64,000 nucleotides of DNA from Streptomyces sp. H27-H1 (GCF_026627445.1 NZ_JAPNLJ010000002.1:265677-329676); one strand, 5' to 3'. Counted from the first letter of the stretch, positions 1-8,262 are shown. Notes: generated from the letters alone by a model not told the origin. Made by a program: numbers and translations.

Positions 1-57
1 GGGGCGATCCTTTGCTACGGAGCGGTAACCAGTCAACAGGAGCGGAGGGACCAGCTC

Positions 58-579
58 ATGGGCGCGGCCGACGAGGTACTGGACGTGGTGGACCGGGAGG
101 ACCGGGTGACGGGGCGCGCCCCACGGGGCGAGGTGTACGCGGCGGGGCTCGTCCACCGCTGCGTGTTCGTACTGGCCAGGGACGGGCAGGGGCGGATCTT
201 CACGCACCGGCGGACGGATTCGAAGCTCGTCTTCCCCTCGCACTACGACATGTTCGTGGGCGGGGTGGTCGGCGCCGGCGAGAGCTACGCCCGGGCGGCC
301 CTGCGGGAGGCGGAGGAGGAGCTGGGGGTGAGCGGGCTGGGGCAGCCCGAGCCGCTGTTCAAGTTCCTGTACGAGGGTGCTGGCGGGGCCTGGTGGAGCT
401 ACGTGCACGAGGTGCGCTGCGAGCTGCCGGTCCGACCGCAGGCCTCGGAGGTGGCCTGGCACGCGTGGCTGCCCGAGGAGGAGGTGGCGCAGCGGGTCTC
501 GGACGGCTCCTGGCCGTGGGTCCCGGACGGGCTGGAGGCCTACCGCAGGCTGCTGGAGTTCCGCCCGGGAGGCCGCTGA
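58..579 (+). CDS. Nudix hydrolase
   Basis: This 173-residue protein is a Nudix hydrolase, probably cleaving a nucleoside diphosphate linked to another group, in the cytoplasm. The Nudix box runs from Gly69 to Val91 and fits G-x5-E-x7-R-E-x2-E-E-x-G, with Glu75, Arg83, Glu84, Glu87 and Glu88 in place for metal binding. The ATG is preceded by a purine-rich GGAGCGGAGGGA stretch. The overall form (an N-terminal VLDVVDREDRVTG-like strand, then the box) resembles the isopentenyl-isomerase-like Nudix branch, whose substrates are mostly unknown. It stands alone ahead of two membrane-protein genes. The family call is secure; the substrate is not known. Confidence 0.9.
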   Translation: MGAADEVLDVVDREDRVTGRAPRGEVYAAGLVHRCVFVLARDGQGRIFTHRRTDSKLVFPSHYDMFVGGVVGAGESYARAALREAEEELGVSGLGQPEPLFKFLYEGAGGAWWSYVHEVRCELPVRPQASEVAWHAWLPEEEVAQRVSDGSWPWVPDGLEAYRRLLEFRPGGR

Positions 580-631
580 GGCAGTTCTTTCCGGAATCGT
601 GCGGATCGTGCCGGGCCAGTAGATTGGGCGG

Positions 632-1030
632 GTGATCGACTTCGTCAAGGACGTGCGGCTGTGGTTCGCGCCGGCTCGGGTGAGGGACGAGGGCGAGACC
701 CCCGACTACCGCTTCTCGCTGGCCAACGAGCGGACCTTCCTCGCCTGGATCAGGACCGCCCTGGCCCTGGTCGGCGGTGGGTTCGCCGTGGACCAGTTCC
801 TGCCCGACCTGCGGTGGGCGGTGCGCGCGGGGATGGCCTTCGCGCTGCTCGCGGTGGGCGCGGCCTGCGCGCTGCGCGCGGTGAACCACTGGGTGCGGTG
901 CGAACGGGCCATGCGGCACGGTGAGGACCTGCCGATGTCCCGGTTCCCGGTGGTGCTGAGCCTGGGGGTGGGTCTGGTCGCGGTGGCGATGGTGGTGGTC
1001 GTCCTGCTGGGCTGGACGACGGGGCGGTGA
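632..1030 (+). CDS. DUF202 (YidH-like) membrane protein
   Basis: This 132-residue protein starts at GTG and carries the DUF202 signature ANERTFLAWIRTALA near residue 31, followed by three hydrophobic segments (about residues 40-60, 68-86 and 105-127). Proteins of this family are small inner-membrane proteins of unknown function. It overlaps the next DUF202 gene by four bases (GTGA), so the two are translationally coupled and probably form a hetero-oligomer. Seen: the signature, the membrane segments and the overlap. Inferred: partnership. Confidence 0.85.
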   Translation: MIDFVKDVRLWFAPARVRDEGETPDYRFSLANERTFLAWIRTALALVGGGFAVDQFLPDLRWAVRAGMAFALLAVGAACALRAVNHWVRCERAMRHGEDLPMSRFPVVLSLGVGLVAVAMVVVVLLGWTTGR

Positions 1031-1368
1031 GCATCTCGGCCGACCCCGCCGACCGCGAGGGTCCCGGCGGCCGGGACGCGGGGCTGCAGCCCGAACGGAC
1101 CCGGCTCGCGTGGCGGCGCACGACGCTCTCGTGCGTGGTGACGGCCGTACTGGCCCTGCGTCAGGCCCTGCACGGACGCGGCTCGCCGGTGGAGCTGGCG
1201 GGTGTGGCCGTCATCGCGCTGCTCTGGTCGGCGTTCATGTGGGTCGCGCACCTTCGGATGCGGCAGCTGGCGGCGGCGCGGCCGGCCGGGCTCTCACCGC
1301 GTGCGGCGCTGGCCGCGACGGCGTGCACGGTGGGGCTGGCCGTCTTCGCGATGGCGGTCATCGTCTGA
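1027..1368 (+). CDS. DUF202 membrane protein, second of pair
   Basis: This 113-residue protein starts at a GTG that overlaps the preceding TGA. It has a second, diverged DUF202 signature, ERTRLAWRRTTLS, near residue 23, followed by three hydrophobic stretches. The leading gene has a longer N-terminus; this one is shorter and goes straight into the signature. Paired DUF202 genes of unequal length are common in actinobacteria. Function is unknown. Confidence 0.83.
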   Translation: MSISADPADREGPGGRDAGLQPERTRLAWRRTTLSCVVTAVLALRQALHGRGSPVELAGVAVIALLWSAFMWVAHLRMRQLAAARPAGLSPRAALAATACTVGLAVFAMAVIV

Positions 1369-1454
1369 GGCGACGATCCGATGGTCCGATGGTCCGCCTT
1401 GTGGCCGACCCCCGGCGCGCAGCGGACATAAGGGGCGATCCAGGGCATCGCGCA

Positions 1455-1460
1455 CTAGCG
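1455..1460 (+). promoter_or_regulatory. -10 element of the His-rich protein gene
   Basis: TAGCGT lies eight bases ahead of the ATG at 1469, with no ribosome binding site between. This spacing suggests a leaderless transcript. No convincing -35 is visible. Confidence 0.35.
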
Positions 1461-1468
1461 TCGGCGTC

Positions 1469-1771
1469 ATGACGACTCTGCACCAGGAACACCCCGCGCA
1501 GGAGCACGCCCACGCCCACGGCCCCGAATGCGGCCACCGGGTGGTCGAGCACGGCGACCACGTCGACTACGCGCACGACGGCCATCTGCACCGCGCGCAC
1601 TCCGGGCACTGGGACGAGTGCGAGCCGGCCGGGCACACCCCGCACACCGCCCACGAGCACGCCCACGGCACGGAGTGCGGGCACGACTCGGTCCGGCACG
1701 GAGACCACGTCGACTACCTGCACGACGGGCACCGGCACGCGGAGCACGACGGTCACTACGACGACCACTGA
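1469..1771 (+). CDS. Histidine-rich metal-binding protein, two-fold repeat
   Basis: This 100-residue soluble protein is extremely rich in His, with many Asp and Glu. It is built from two tandem copies of about 45 residues. Each copy carries a Cys-Gly-His, then a conserved HGDHVDY core, then DGHxHxxHxGHxD. It is almost certainly a metal (probably zinc) chelator or chaperone in the cytoplasm; no signal peptide is visible. I chose the ATG at 1469 because the longer frame upstream crosses non-coding-looking sequence, and a -10-like TAGCGT sits eight bases before this ATG. The repeat and His content are directly visible; the metal and role are inferred. It stands alone, with no obvious transporter beside it. 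Confidence 0.75.
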   Translation: MTTLHQEHPAQEHAHAHGPECGHRVVEHGDHVDYAHDGHLHRAHSGHWDECEPAGHTPHTAHEHAHGTECGHDSVRHGDHVDYLHDGHRHAEHDGHYDDH

Positions 1772-1846
1772 CCGCGCCCTCCCCCCGGGCCGCCGTGACT
1801 GGCAGGATGCCGAGCGTCCGTCACCGCGACCCGGGGAGAGCCGCCG

Positions 1847-2758
1847 ATGCCCGCCGAAGAGCCGTACCTCGTCCAGCCCGCGCCCGGGGTGTACGCCTAC
1901 GTACAGCCGGACGGCGGCTGGTGCCTGAACAACGCCGGTTTCCTGACCGTCGGCGGCCGGACGCTGCTCGTCGACACGGCGGCCACCGAGCGGCGTGCGC
2001 TGGCCCTGCGCGCGGCGGTCCTGTCCGTCGGGGCCCCCCTCCCCCGCACGGTGGTCAACACCCACCACCACGGGGACCACACCTACGGCAACGGCGTGTT
2101 CGCGCCGCAGGCCCTGATCGTGGGGCACGACAACGCACGCTCCGAGCAGATCTCCGCCGGGCGCCAGCTGGAGCTGATCTGGCCGGCGACCGACTTCGGC
2201 GCGCTGGACATCACCGCGCCCGATCTGACGTACGGCGACCGGCTCACCCTGCACGTCGGGGAGACCGAGGTACAGGTCGTCCACCCGGGCGTCGCGCACA
2301 CCACGGGCGACTCCATCGTGTGGCTGCCGGAGCAGCGGATCGTGTTCACCGGCGACCTGGTCTTCGCGGAGGGCACGCCTTTCCTGGCGATGGGCTCGCT
2401 GGCCGGTTCACTGCGGGCGCTGGAGCTGCTGCGCTCGCTGGGGGCGGAGACCGTCGTACCGGGGCACGGGCCGCTGACGGATCCCGGCGCGTACGTGGCC
2501 ACCGAGCGCTACCTGCGGTACGTGGCCGAGCTGGCCCGGGAGGGCCGCGCGAAGGGGCTGACCCCGCTGGAGACGGCCCGGCAGGCCGATCTCGGCGAGT
2601 TCGCCGGCTGGCGGGAGAGCGAGCGGCTGGTGGCCAATCTGCACCGGGCCTACGCGGAGCTGGCCGGGGAGCCCGAAGGGGTACCGCTGGACATCCTGGC
2701 GGTACTGCGGGACATGACGGTGATGAACGGCGGGACGCCGATCCTCTGCCACGCCTGA
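1847..2758 (+). CDS. Metallo-beta-lactamase-fold hydrolase
   Basis: This 303-residue protein has the H-x-H-x-D-H zinc motif at His73, His75, Asp77 and His78, a later GVAHTTGD segment, FTGDLVF and VPGHGPLTD. Together these are the complete ligand set of the metallo-beta-lactamase fold. The strand order and the PGVAHTTGDSIVWLP segment resemble SoxH/quinoprotein-relay-type MBL hydrolases rather than true beta-lactamases, and there is no signal peptide. A GGGGAGAG ribosome binding site precedes the ATG. The substrate is unknown. It faces a promoter region shared with the acyl-CoA operon downstream. Confidence 0.87.
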   Translation: MPAEEPYLVQPAPGVYAYVQPDGGWCLNNAGFLTVGGRTLLVDTAATERRALALRAAVLSVGAPLPRTVVNTHHHGDHTYGNGVFAPQALIVGHDNARSEQISAGRQLELIWPATDFGALDITAPDLTYGDRLTLHVGETEVQVVHPGVAHTTGDSIVWLPEQRIVFTGDLVFAEGTPFLAMGSLAGSLRALELLRSLGAETVVPGHGPLTDPGAYVATERYLRYVAELAREGRAKGLTPLETARQADLGEFAGWRESERLVANLHRAYAELAGEPEGVPLDILAVLRDMTVMNGGTPILCHA

Positions 2759-2827
2759 TCCGACGGGTCGGGCGGGCCTGCGGCACCGCACGCGCCCGAG
2801 GCGCCTTCGGCCCGCACACTGGACGGC

Positions 2828-2845
2828 ATACCGACTGGTCGGCAT
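2828..2845. promoter_or_regulatory. TetR-type operator, set A, site 1
   Basis: ATACCGACTGGTCGGCAT is an 18-bp near-palindrome: arms ATACCGAC and GTCGGCAT around TG, with one mismatch. It lies about 50 bases ahead of the APH-like gene start. The core ATACCGACYGGT recurs at 10771-10786 (inverted) and 26338-26353, so the three probably share one TetR regulator. Confidence 0.65.
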
Positions 2846-2896
2846 GATGGGTCACGATCGTTCCGTCGTCGTCAACTCCGTACGGAGGCGCGCACC

Positions 2897-3991
2897 ATGA
2901 CCTCAGACCCGGGCCCAGGCCCCGTCCCGGCCGCCTCCGGCCCGCGAGGCCTCGATCTGGAGCGGCTGCGCGGTCACCTCGACCGGGCCCTGCCGGGCCT
3001 CGCGGCCGGGCCGCTGACCGGCCGGCTGATCGAAGGCGGCCGCTCGAACCTCACGTACGAGGTGGGCGACGGCAGCTCCCGGTGGGTGGTGCGCCGGCCT
3101 CCGCTGGGGCACGTACTGGCCACGGCGCACGACATGCGGCGCGAACACCGGGTCATCGAGGCGCTGCACGGCACCGCGGTGCCGGTGCCCGAGCCGCTGC
3201 TGCTGTGCGAGGACGAGGCCGTGCTGGGCGCGCCGTTCTACGTGATGGAGTACGTGGACGGGGTGCCTTTCCGGACGGCCGGCCAGCTCGCCGCACTCGG
3301 CCCCGAGCGGACCCGGCGGGTGGTGCTGGGCCTGGTGGACACCCTGGTCGACCTGCACGCGGTGGACCCGGAGGCGGTGGGCCTGGGCGATTTCGGCCGG
3401 CCCGAGGGCTTCCTGGACCGCCAGCTGCGCCGCTGGGGCAAGCAGCTCGCGGCCTCCCGGGGGCGGGAGCTCGCCGGGATCGACGAACTGCACGGCGCCC
3501 TCGGTCGCACCTTGCCCGACTCCCCCGCACCGACGGTGGTGCACGGTGACTTCCGGCTCGACAACGTGCTGATCGGCAGCTCCCCGTCCGGTACGGGCCC
3601 GTCCGGTACGGACGCCTCCGACACCGACCGGATCCGGGCGGTGCTGGACTGGGAAATGTCCACGCTCGGCGATCCGCTGACGGACCTCGGGCTGCTGGTG
3701 ATGTACAGCTCCGACCTGGGTCTGACGGACTCCCCGGTCAGCACGACCAGCGGGGCCCCCGGCCATCCGGCGCCCGCCGAGCTGATCGAGCGGTACGCGG
3801 CCCGCTCGGGCCGGGACACCTCCCAGGTCGCCTGGTACACGGCCTTCGCCTGGTTCAAGCTCGCGGTGATCCTCGAGGGCATCCACTACCGCTTCACGCT
3901 CGGGCAGACCGTCGGCTCGGGCTTCGACCGGATCGGCGAGCTGGTCCCGGTCTTCATCGAACACGGTCTGACCACCCTCCAGGAAGGCTGA
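2897..3991 (+). CDS. APH-family phosphotransferase linked to acyl-CoA dehydrogenase
   Basis: This 364-residue protein has the aminoglycoside-phosphotransferase/choline-kinase fold: the HGDFRLDN catalytic loop at His216-Asn223 and the LDWE metal-binding motif about 30 residues later. In this genomic setting the family resembles the N-terminal kinase half of animal ACAD10/ACAD11, which phosphorylates 4-hydroxyacyl-CoAs so that a dehydrogenase-like partner can process them. The next gene, nine bases on, is an acyl-CoA dehydrogenase. This supports a role in hydroxy-fatty-acid catabolism rather than drug resistance. A 10-residue Gly/Ser/Thr/Asp-rich insert lies between the catalytic loop and the LDWE motif. 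A set A operator sits upstream. Family secure, substrate inferred. Confidence 0.87.
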   Translation: MTSDPGPGPVPAASGPRGLDLERLRGHLDRALPGLAAGPLTGRLIEGGRSNLTYEVGDGSSRWVVRRPPLGHVLATAHDMRREHRVIEALHGTAVPVPEPLLLCEDEAVLGAPFYVMEYVDGVPFRTAGQLAALGPERTRRVVLGLVDTLVDLHAVDPEAVGLGDFGRPEGFLDRQLRRWGKQLAASRGRELAGIDELHGALGRTLPDSPAPTVVHGDFRLDNVLIGSSPSGTGPSGTDASDTDRIRAVLDWEMSTLGDPLTDLGLLVMYSSDLGLTDSPVSTTSGAPGHPAPAELIERYAARSGRDTSQVAWYTAFAWFKLAVILEGIHYRFTLGQTVGSGFDRIGELVPVFIEHGLTTLQEG

Positions 3992-4000
3992 GGAACCCTG

Positions 4001-5239
4001 ATGGATTTCGCATTCGACGCCCGGACCGAGGAACTGCGCGGACGGCTCCTCACGTTCATGGAGGAGTACGTCCACCCGGCGGAGCCCGTCGCCGCCGAGC
4101 AGCGCGCGCGGCTGGCCTCGCCCTGGGACACCCCGGCCGTGTTCGGTGAACTGAAGGCCGAGGCGCGCCGCCAGGGGCTGTGGAACCTCTTCTTCGTGGA
4201 CCAGCACGGCCTGCCCGGCGGCGGGCACGGCGCCGGGCTGACGAACCTGCAGTACGCCCCGCTCGCCGAGATCACCGGCCGCAGTCCGCACCTCGCGCCG
4301 ATGGCGACGAACTGCGCGGCTCCGGACACCGGGAACATGGAGCTGCTCGCCCAGTTCGGGAGCGAGGAGCAGAAGAAGCAGTGGCTGGAGCCGCTGCTGG
4401 CCGGGGAGATCCGGTCCGCCTTCGCCATGACCGAGCCCGAGGTGGCCTCCTCCGACGCCGCGAACATCGAGACCCGGATCGAGCGCTCCGCCGACGGCGA
4501 CGAGTACGTGATCACGGGCCGCAAGTGGTTCATCTCCGGGGCCATGAACCCGGACTGCAAGGTCTTCATCGTGATGGGCAAGACCGATCCCGGGGGCGCC
4601 GACCCGCGCCGCCAGCAGTCCATGGTCCTGGTCCCCCGGGACACTCCGGGCGTCGAGATCCGGCGCGCGATGACGGTGTACGGGTACGAGGACCACGACC
4701 ACGGCGGCCATGCCGAGGTCGTCTTCGACGGGGCCCGGGTACCGGCGGGGAACCTGATCGGCGAGGAGGGCGGCGGGTTCGCCATCGCGCAGGCGCGGCT
4801 GGGGCCGGGGCGGATCCACCACTGCATGCGGCTCATCGGGATGGCGGAGCGGGCGATCGAGCTGATGTGCCGGCGCGCGGTGGGACGTACCGCTTTCGGC
4901 AAGGAGCTGGCAGCGCAGGGCGTCGTACAGAACTGGATCGCGGACGCCCGGGTCACCGTGGAGCAGCTGCGGCTGCTGGTGCTGAAGACGGCCTGGCTGA
5001 TGGACACGGTCGGGAACCGGGGCGCGCACACCGAGATCCAGGCCATCAAGATCGCGACCCCGCGTGCGGTGGTGCGGATCCTGGACGACGCGGTGCAGCT
5101 GCACGGCGCGGGCGGGGTGAGCCAGGACTTCCCGCTCGCCGAGCTGTGGGCGGCGGCGCGCACCCTGCGGCTGGCGGACGGGCCGGACGAGGTGCACCAG
5201 CGCTCGCTGGCACACCGGGAGCTCAAGCAGTACCGCTGA
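4001..5239 (+). CDS. Acyl-CoA dehydrogenase
   Basis: This 412-residue flavoprotein oxidises acyl-CoA to enoyl-CoA. Family hallmarks are visible: FAMTEPEVASSDAANIETR (FAD and substrate contact), TGRKWFISGA, and the C-terminal QLHGAGGVSQDFPLAELWAAAR, a form typical of the ACAD10/11-like and long-chain branch. It follows the APH-like gene by nine bases with a GAGGAA ribosome binding site, so the two form an operon mirroring the ACAD10/11 kinase-dehydrogenase fusion. It is probably controlled through the set A operator. Substrate chain length cannot be read from sequence. Confidence 0.92.
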   Translation: MDFAFDARTEELRGRLLTFMEEYVHPAEPVAAEQRARLASPWDTPAVFGELKAEARRQGLWNLFFVDQHGLPGGGHGAGLTNLQYAPLAEITGRSPHLAPMATNCAAPDTGNMELLAQFGSEEQKKQWLEPLLAGEIRSAFAMTEPEVASSDAANIETRIERSADGDEYVITGRKWFISGAMNPDCKVFIVMGKTDPGGADPRRQQSMVLVPRDTPGVEIRRAMTVYGYEDHDHGGHAEVVFDGARVPAGNLIGEEGGGFAIAQARLGPGRIHHCMRLIGMAERAIELMCRRAVGRTAFGKELAAQGVVQNWIADARVTVEQLRLLVLKTAWLMDTVGNRGAHTEIQAIKIATPRAVVRILDDAVQLHGAGGVSQDFPLAELWAAARTLRLADGPDEVHQRSLAHRELKQYR

Positions 5240-5289
5240 CATCGCAGACCTGCGTACGCGCCGGAGTGGTCCAGACCATCAGAAAGGTC

Positions 5290-5306
5290 CGATATATTCG
5301 ATATAC
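5290..5306. promoter_or_regulatory. AT-rich direct repeat ahead of acetate transporter
   Basis: CGATATA occurs twice with 9-bp spacing (5290 and 5299) in an AT-rich patch that stands out in this GC-rich region. TATATT at 5293-5298 could be a -10 element. It lies about 30 bases ahead of the transporter ATG and is a plausible regulator site. Confidence 0.45.
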
Positions 5307-5331
5307 ACCCAAACCGAAAGCGGCCACCGTC

Positions 5332-5967
5332 ATGTCTAGCTCCACCCTGACCCCGGCGCCGGCGACCCCGGCCACCGTCGCCCCCGCAACCGCGTCCGCG
5401 GCTCCGGCGGTCAAGGTCGCCAATCCCGGCCCGCTCGGCCTGGCGGCGTTCGCCCTCACCACCTTCGTGCTCAGCCTCTTCAACTCGGGGCTGATCTCGA
5501 ACGCCGCGCTCAGCGCCGTCGTGCTGCCGCTGGCGCTGTTCTACGGCGGCCTCGCGCAGTTCGTCGCGGGCCTGCTGGAGTTCCGCCGCGGCAACACCTT
5601 CGGAACCACGGCGTTCGTCTCGTACGGCGCGTTCTGGATGTCCTTCGCCGCCTACGTGAAGTTCGTCGTCCCGACGCTGCCCGCCGACCAGGCGCACGTG
5701 GCGACCGGCTGGTTCCTCGTGGCCTGGTTCATCTTCACCGCGTACATGTCGATCGCCGCCATGAAGCTGGACGTCGCGCACCGCGTGCTCTTCGTCTCGC
5801 TGGCGCTGACCTTCCTCTTCCTCGCGCTCGGCGACCTGGCGCAGAGCACGGCGCTCGGCCACACCGGAGGCTTCCTCGGCCTCCTCACCGCGGGCGTCGC
5901 CTGGTACATCTCCTTCGCCGTCGTGGCCAAGGAGACCTGGGGCCGCGACGTCGCCCCGCTCGGCTAG
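5332..5967 (+). CDS. GPR1/FUN34/YaaH acetate uptake transporter
   Basis: This 211-residue protein has an Ala/Pro/Thr-rich N-terminal tail of about 30 residues, then the family signature NPGPLGLAAFALTTF and six hydrophobic segments. The family (SatP/YaaH) imports acetate and succinate across the inner membrane, with protons. I chose the ATG at 5332 because the frame upstream runs into the acyl-CoA dehydrogenase region. The direct CGATATA repeat just ahead suggests regulation. Its stop shares the tetranucleotide CTAG with the stop of the converging MerR gene. A second, more diverged family member lies at 54919. Confidence 0.9.
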   Translation: MSSSTLTPAPATPATVAPATASAAPAVKVANPGPLGLAAFALTTFVLSLFNSGLISNAALSAVVLPLALFYGGLAQFVAGLLEFRRGNTFGTTAFVSYGAFWMSFAAYVKFVVPTLPADQAHVATGWFLVAWFIFTAYMSIAAMKLDVAHRVLFVSLALTFLFLALGDLAQSTALGHTGGFLGLLTAGVAWYISFAVVAKETWGRDVAPLG

Positions 5968-6383
5968 GACCTTTCGACGGGCACGGGCACGGGCACGGGC
6001 ACGGTCGCGGTCGTCGGCTCGGTGGTGCGACCCGCGGCCGCGTCGATGACCTCGTCCAGCACCTCGCGGGACCGGAACAGATCGGCGATCAGCCGGTCGA
6101 TCCGGTCCCGTTCCGCTTTCAGCTCGCCGACGAGCGCGGGGGTGGCCCGGACGTTCGGCCCGCCGTCCGCATCTCGCATGCAGGGCAGGACCTGCCCGAT
6201 CTTCGTGCTGTTCAGGCCCGCCGCGTAGAGCTCCTGGATCCGGACGACCCGGTCCACCGCCCGCTCCGCGAAGTCGCGGTGGCCGCCGGGGGTCCGGTCG
6301 GAGACCAGCAGTCCCTGCTGCTCGTAGTAGCGCAGCGAGCGCTCGCCGACCCCGGTGCGCGCCGCCAGTTCACCGATCCGCAT
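5964..6383 (-). CDS. MerR-family regulator of ene-reductase
   Basis: This 139-residue protein begins with a MerR winged-helix domain (MRIGELAARTGVGERSLRYYEQQGLL) followed by a dimerisation coiled coil; a single Cys lies about midway. It is divergent from the ene-reductase gene, and the intervening promoter has the 20-bp spacer and central palindrome typical of MerR targets. It therefore probably activates that gene in response to an electrophile or similar inducer. The C-terminus is a VPVPVPVPV tail coded by a GGGCAC hexamer repeat, which may vary by slippage. Ligand unknown. Confidence 0.88.
   Translation of the reverse strand: MRIGELAARTGVGERSLRYYEQQGLLVSDRTPGGHRDFAERAVDRVVRIQELYAAGLNSTKIGQVLPCMRDADGGPNVRATPALVGELKAERDRIDRLIADLFRSREVLDEVIDAAAGRTTEPTTATVPVPVPVPVERS
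5980..6003. repeat. GGGCAC hexanucleotide repeat in MerR 3' end
   Basis: Four tandem copies of a six-base unit encode the Val-Pro repeats at the end of the MerR protein. Changes by whole units would stay in frame. Confidence 0.7.
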
Positions 6384-6407
6384 GCCCCACCCCCGCCGTC
6401 CCAGGAC

Positions 6408-6439
6408 TTGAATCTGACACTGATGTCAGGTTTTAGGTT
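6408..6439 (+). promoter_or_regulatory. MerR-type promoter of the ene-reductase
   Basis: A -35 TTGAAT (6408-6413) and -10 TAGGTT (6434-6439) are 20 bp apart, longer than the usual 17. Between them is the palindrome CTGACACTGATGTCAG (6414-6429). This is the layout MerR activators untwist. The ATG follows the -10 by only six bases, so the message is probably leaderless. Confidence 0.7.
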
Positions 6440-6445
6440 ACGGGC

Positions 6446-7582
6446 ATGACGCACACACAGCAGGTCCTTCCCACCGTCTCCCGCCTCTTCGAGCCCGCCA
6501 CCCTCGGCGGTCTCGAGCTCCCCAACCGCCTGGTGATGGCGCCCCTGACCCGCCACCGGGCGGACGCCGACGGAGTCCCCGGACACCTGATGGCCGTCCA
6601 CTACGCGCAGCGCGCCACGGCCGGTCTGATCATCGCCGAGGGCACCGCTCCGAGCGCCGTGGGGCAGGCGTACCCACACATCCCCGGCATCCACACCCCG
6701 GCCCAGATCGCCGGCTGGCGGGAGGTCACCGACGCGGTACGGGCCGGCGCCGACGGCCTGGGCGCAGGTGCGGAGATGTTCCTCCAGCTCGAGCACGGCG
6801 GCCGGGTGGGCCACCCCGACACCAGCGGGCACGTCCCGCTCGCTCCGTCCGCCGTACGGTTCCCCGAGCAGCTGCAGACTCCCGGCGGGCCGCGGGACGG
6901 CGTCACTCCCCGCGCCATGACGGCCGAGGACATCCGGTCCACCGTCGCGGACTTCCGGGCCGCCGCCCGCAATGCCGTGGAGGCCGGTTTCGCGGGAGTG
7001 GAGGTGCATGCCGCCAACGGCTTCCTGCTCCACCAGTTCCTGGCGAAGGGCACCAACCTGCGCACCGACGAGTGGGGCGGCCCCGTGGAGAACCGGATCC
7101 GGCTCACCGTCGAGGTGGTCCGGGCCGTCGCCGAGGCCATCGGCCCGGAGCGGGTCGGCGTACGGATCTCGCCCGGAGTGGGCGTCAACGGCATCGAGGA
7201 GGGCGACACCGAGGCGATCTACCCGGCGCTGCTGGCGGCCCTGGCGGAGATCCGCCCGGTCTACCTCCACGCCATCTACACCGACCGGGAGCGGCCCCGG
7301 TTCCAGGAGCACCGCGCGGCCTGGCCGGGCACGCTGATCGCCAACCAGCTGCTCTCCCGGGAGCAGTTCGCGGCCGACGGCGGCAAGAGCGTCGCCGAAC
7401 GGTTCCTGGCCGAGGGCGCCGACCTGGTCTCGCTGGGCCGGGGCTTCCTCGCCAACCCCGACTTCGTGGAGCGGCTGCGGACGGACGCCCCGCTCAACGA
7501 GATGCGCACCGAGTTCCTGATGCACGTACAGGGGGCGGAGGGGTACAACGACTACCCGGCGCTCGCTACCGCGTCGGTGTGA
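6446..7582 (+). CDS. Old-yellow-enzyme-type alkene reductase
   Basis: This 378-residue protein is a full-length OYE/NemA-type flavoenzyme, which uses FMN and NAD(P)H to reduce activated C=C bonds or nitro groups. Visible elements are the N-terminal LFEPATLGGLELPNRLVMAPL and the substrate-binding pair His188 and Asn191 in HAANGFLLHQFL. The residue after Asn-Gly is Phe193, where OYE1 and most relatives have the proton-donating Tyr196. This may weaken C=C reduction or mark a different reaction. The promoter is MerR-type and apparently leaderless. The gene converges on the TetR gene with seven bases between. Confidence 0.9.
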   Translation: MTHTQQVLPTVSRLFEPATLGGLELPNRLVMAPLTRHRADADGVPGHLMAVHYAQRATAGLIIAEGTAPSAVGQAYPHIPGIHTPAQIAGWREVTDAVRAGADGLGAGAEMFLQLEHGGRVGHPDTSGHVPLAPSAVRFPEQLQTPGGPRDGVTPRAMTAEDIRSTVADFRAAARNAVEAGFAGVEVHAANGFLLHQFLAKGTNLRTDEWGGPVENRIRLTVEVVRAVAEAIGPERVGVRISPGVGVNGIEEGDTEAIYPALLAALAEIRPVYLHAIYTDRERPRFQEHRAAWPGTLIANQLLSREQFAADGGKSVAERFLAEGADLVSLGRGFLANPDFVERLRTDAPLNEMRTEFLMHVQGAEGYNDYPALATASV

Positions 7583-7589
7583 TCGGCGG

Positions 7590-8198
7590 CTACGGGCGCA
7601 GGGCCCGCAGGAGCAGGTCCGCGAGGTGGTCGGCGACCTGCTGGGGGGTCATCGGGCCGTCCTCGCGGTACCAGGTCGACAGGTGGTGGACCGATCCGAA
7701 GTGGTAGTCCACCACCAGGTCGGCCGGGGTGGCGTCGGAGAACACCCCGGCGCGCTGGCCCTCCTCGACCAGTGCCCGGAAGCGCTCGTGGTAGCGCCGG
7801 CGCTCCGCCCGCACCTGCTTGAACTTCTCCGGGCTCAGCTGGTGCATGGAGCGGAAGAAGATCGCCGCGTCGTCCAGGTTCTCGATCGTGGTGACCACCA
7901 CGTCGGCGGCCGCGGCGCGCAGCCGCTCCTCCACCGGCGCGTCGGAACCGGCCACCGCGTCGAGCCGCTGCTGCTGGAGCCGCAGCATGCGCGCGTACAC
8001 CTCGTGCAGCAGATCGTCCTTGGACCCGAAGTAGTGGTAGAGCGCGCCCTTGGTCACTCCGGCGGCCTCGACGATCTCCTGGACCGAGGTCCGGTCGTAG
8101 CCGCGCTCGGCGAACAGCCTGGTGGCGACGGCCAGCAGCCGCTGCGGTACCGGGGCCTCGTGCGCCCCGACGGTCTCCGTCGTGGTCTTGGCGGCCAT
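7590..8198 (-). CDS. TetR-family regulator, candidate set A regulator
   Basis: This 202-residue TetR protein has its helix-turn-helix at about residues 37-57 (SVQEIVEAAGVTKGALYHYF). I placed the start at 8198 because AAAAGGAGG lies just upstream; a longer frame to 8309 lacks this. It is the third gene of an SDR-acyl-CoA ligase-TetR operon (64-bp gap after the ligase). Regulators in this position usually repress neighbouring acyl-CoA genes and respond to an acyl-CoA. It is the nearest TetR to operators at 2828 and 10771, so I infer that it binds them. Confidence 0.88.
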   Translation of the reverse strand: MAAKTTTETVGAHEAPVPQRLLAVATRLFAERGYDRTSVQEIVEAAGVTKGALYHYFGSKDDLLHEVYARMLRLQQQRLDAVAGSDAPVEERLRAAAADVVVTTIENLDDAAIFFRSMHQLSPEKFKQVRAERRRYHERFRALVEEGQRAGVFSDATPADLVVDYHFGSVHHLSTWYREDGPMTPQQVADHLADLLLRALRP

Positions 8199-8262
8199 GG
8201 CTCCCGCCTCCTTTTCTTGGTCCTCGCGTGTGCGGTCCCGTACGGACGCGGTCCGGCCGGTT

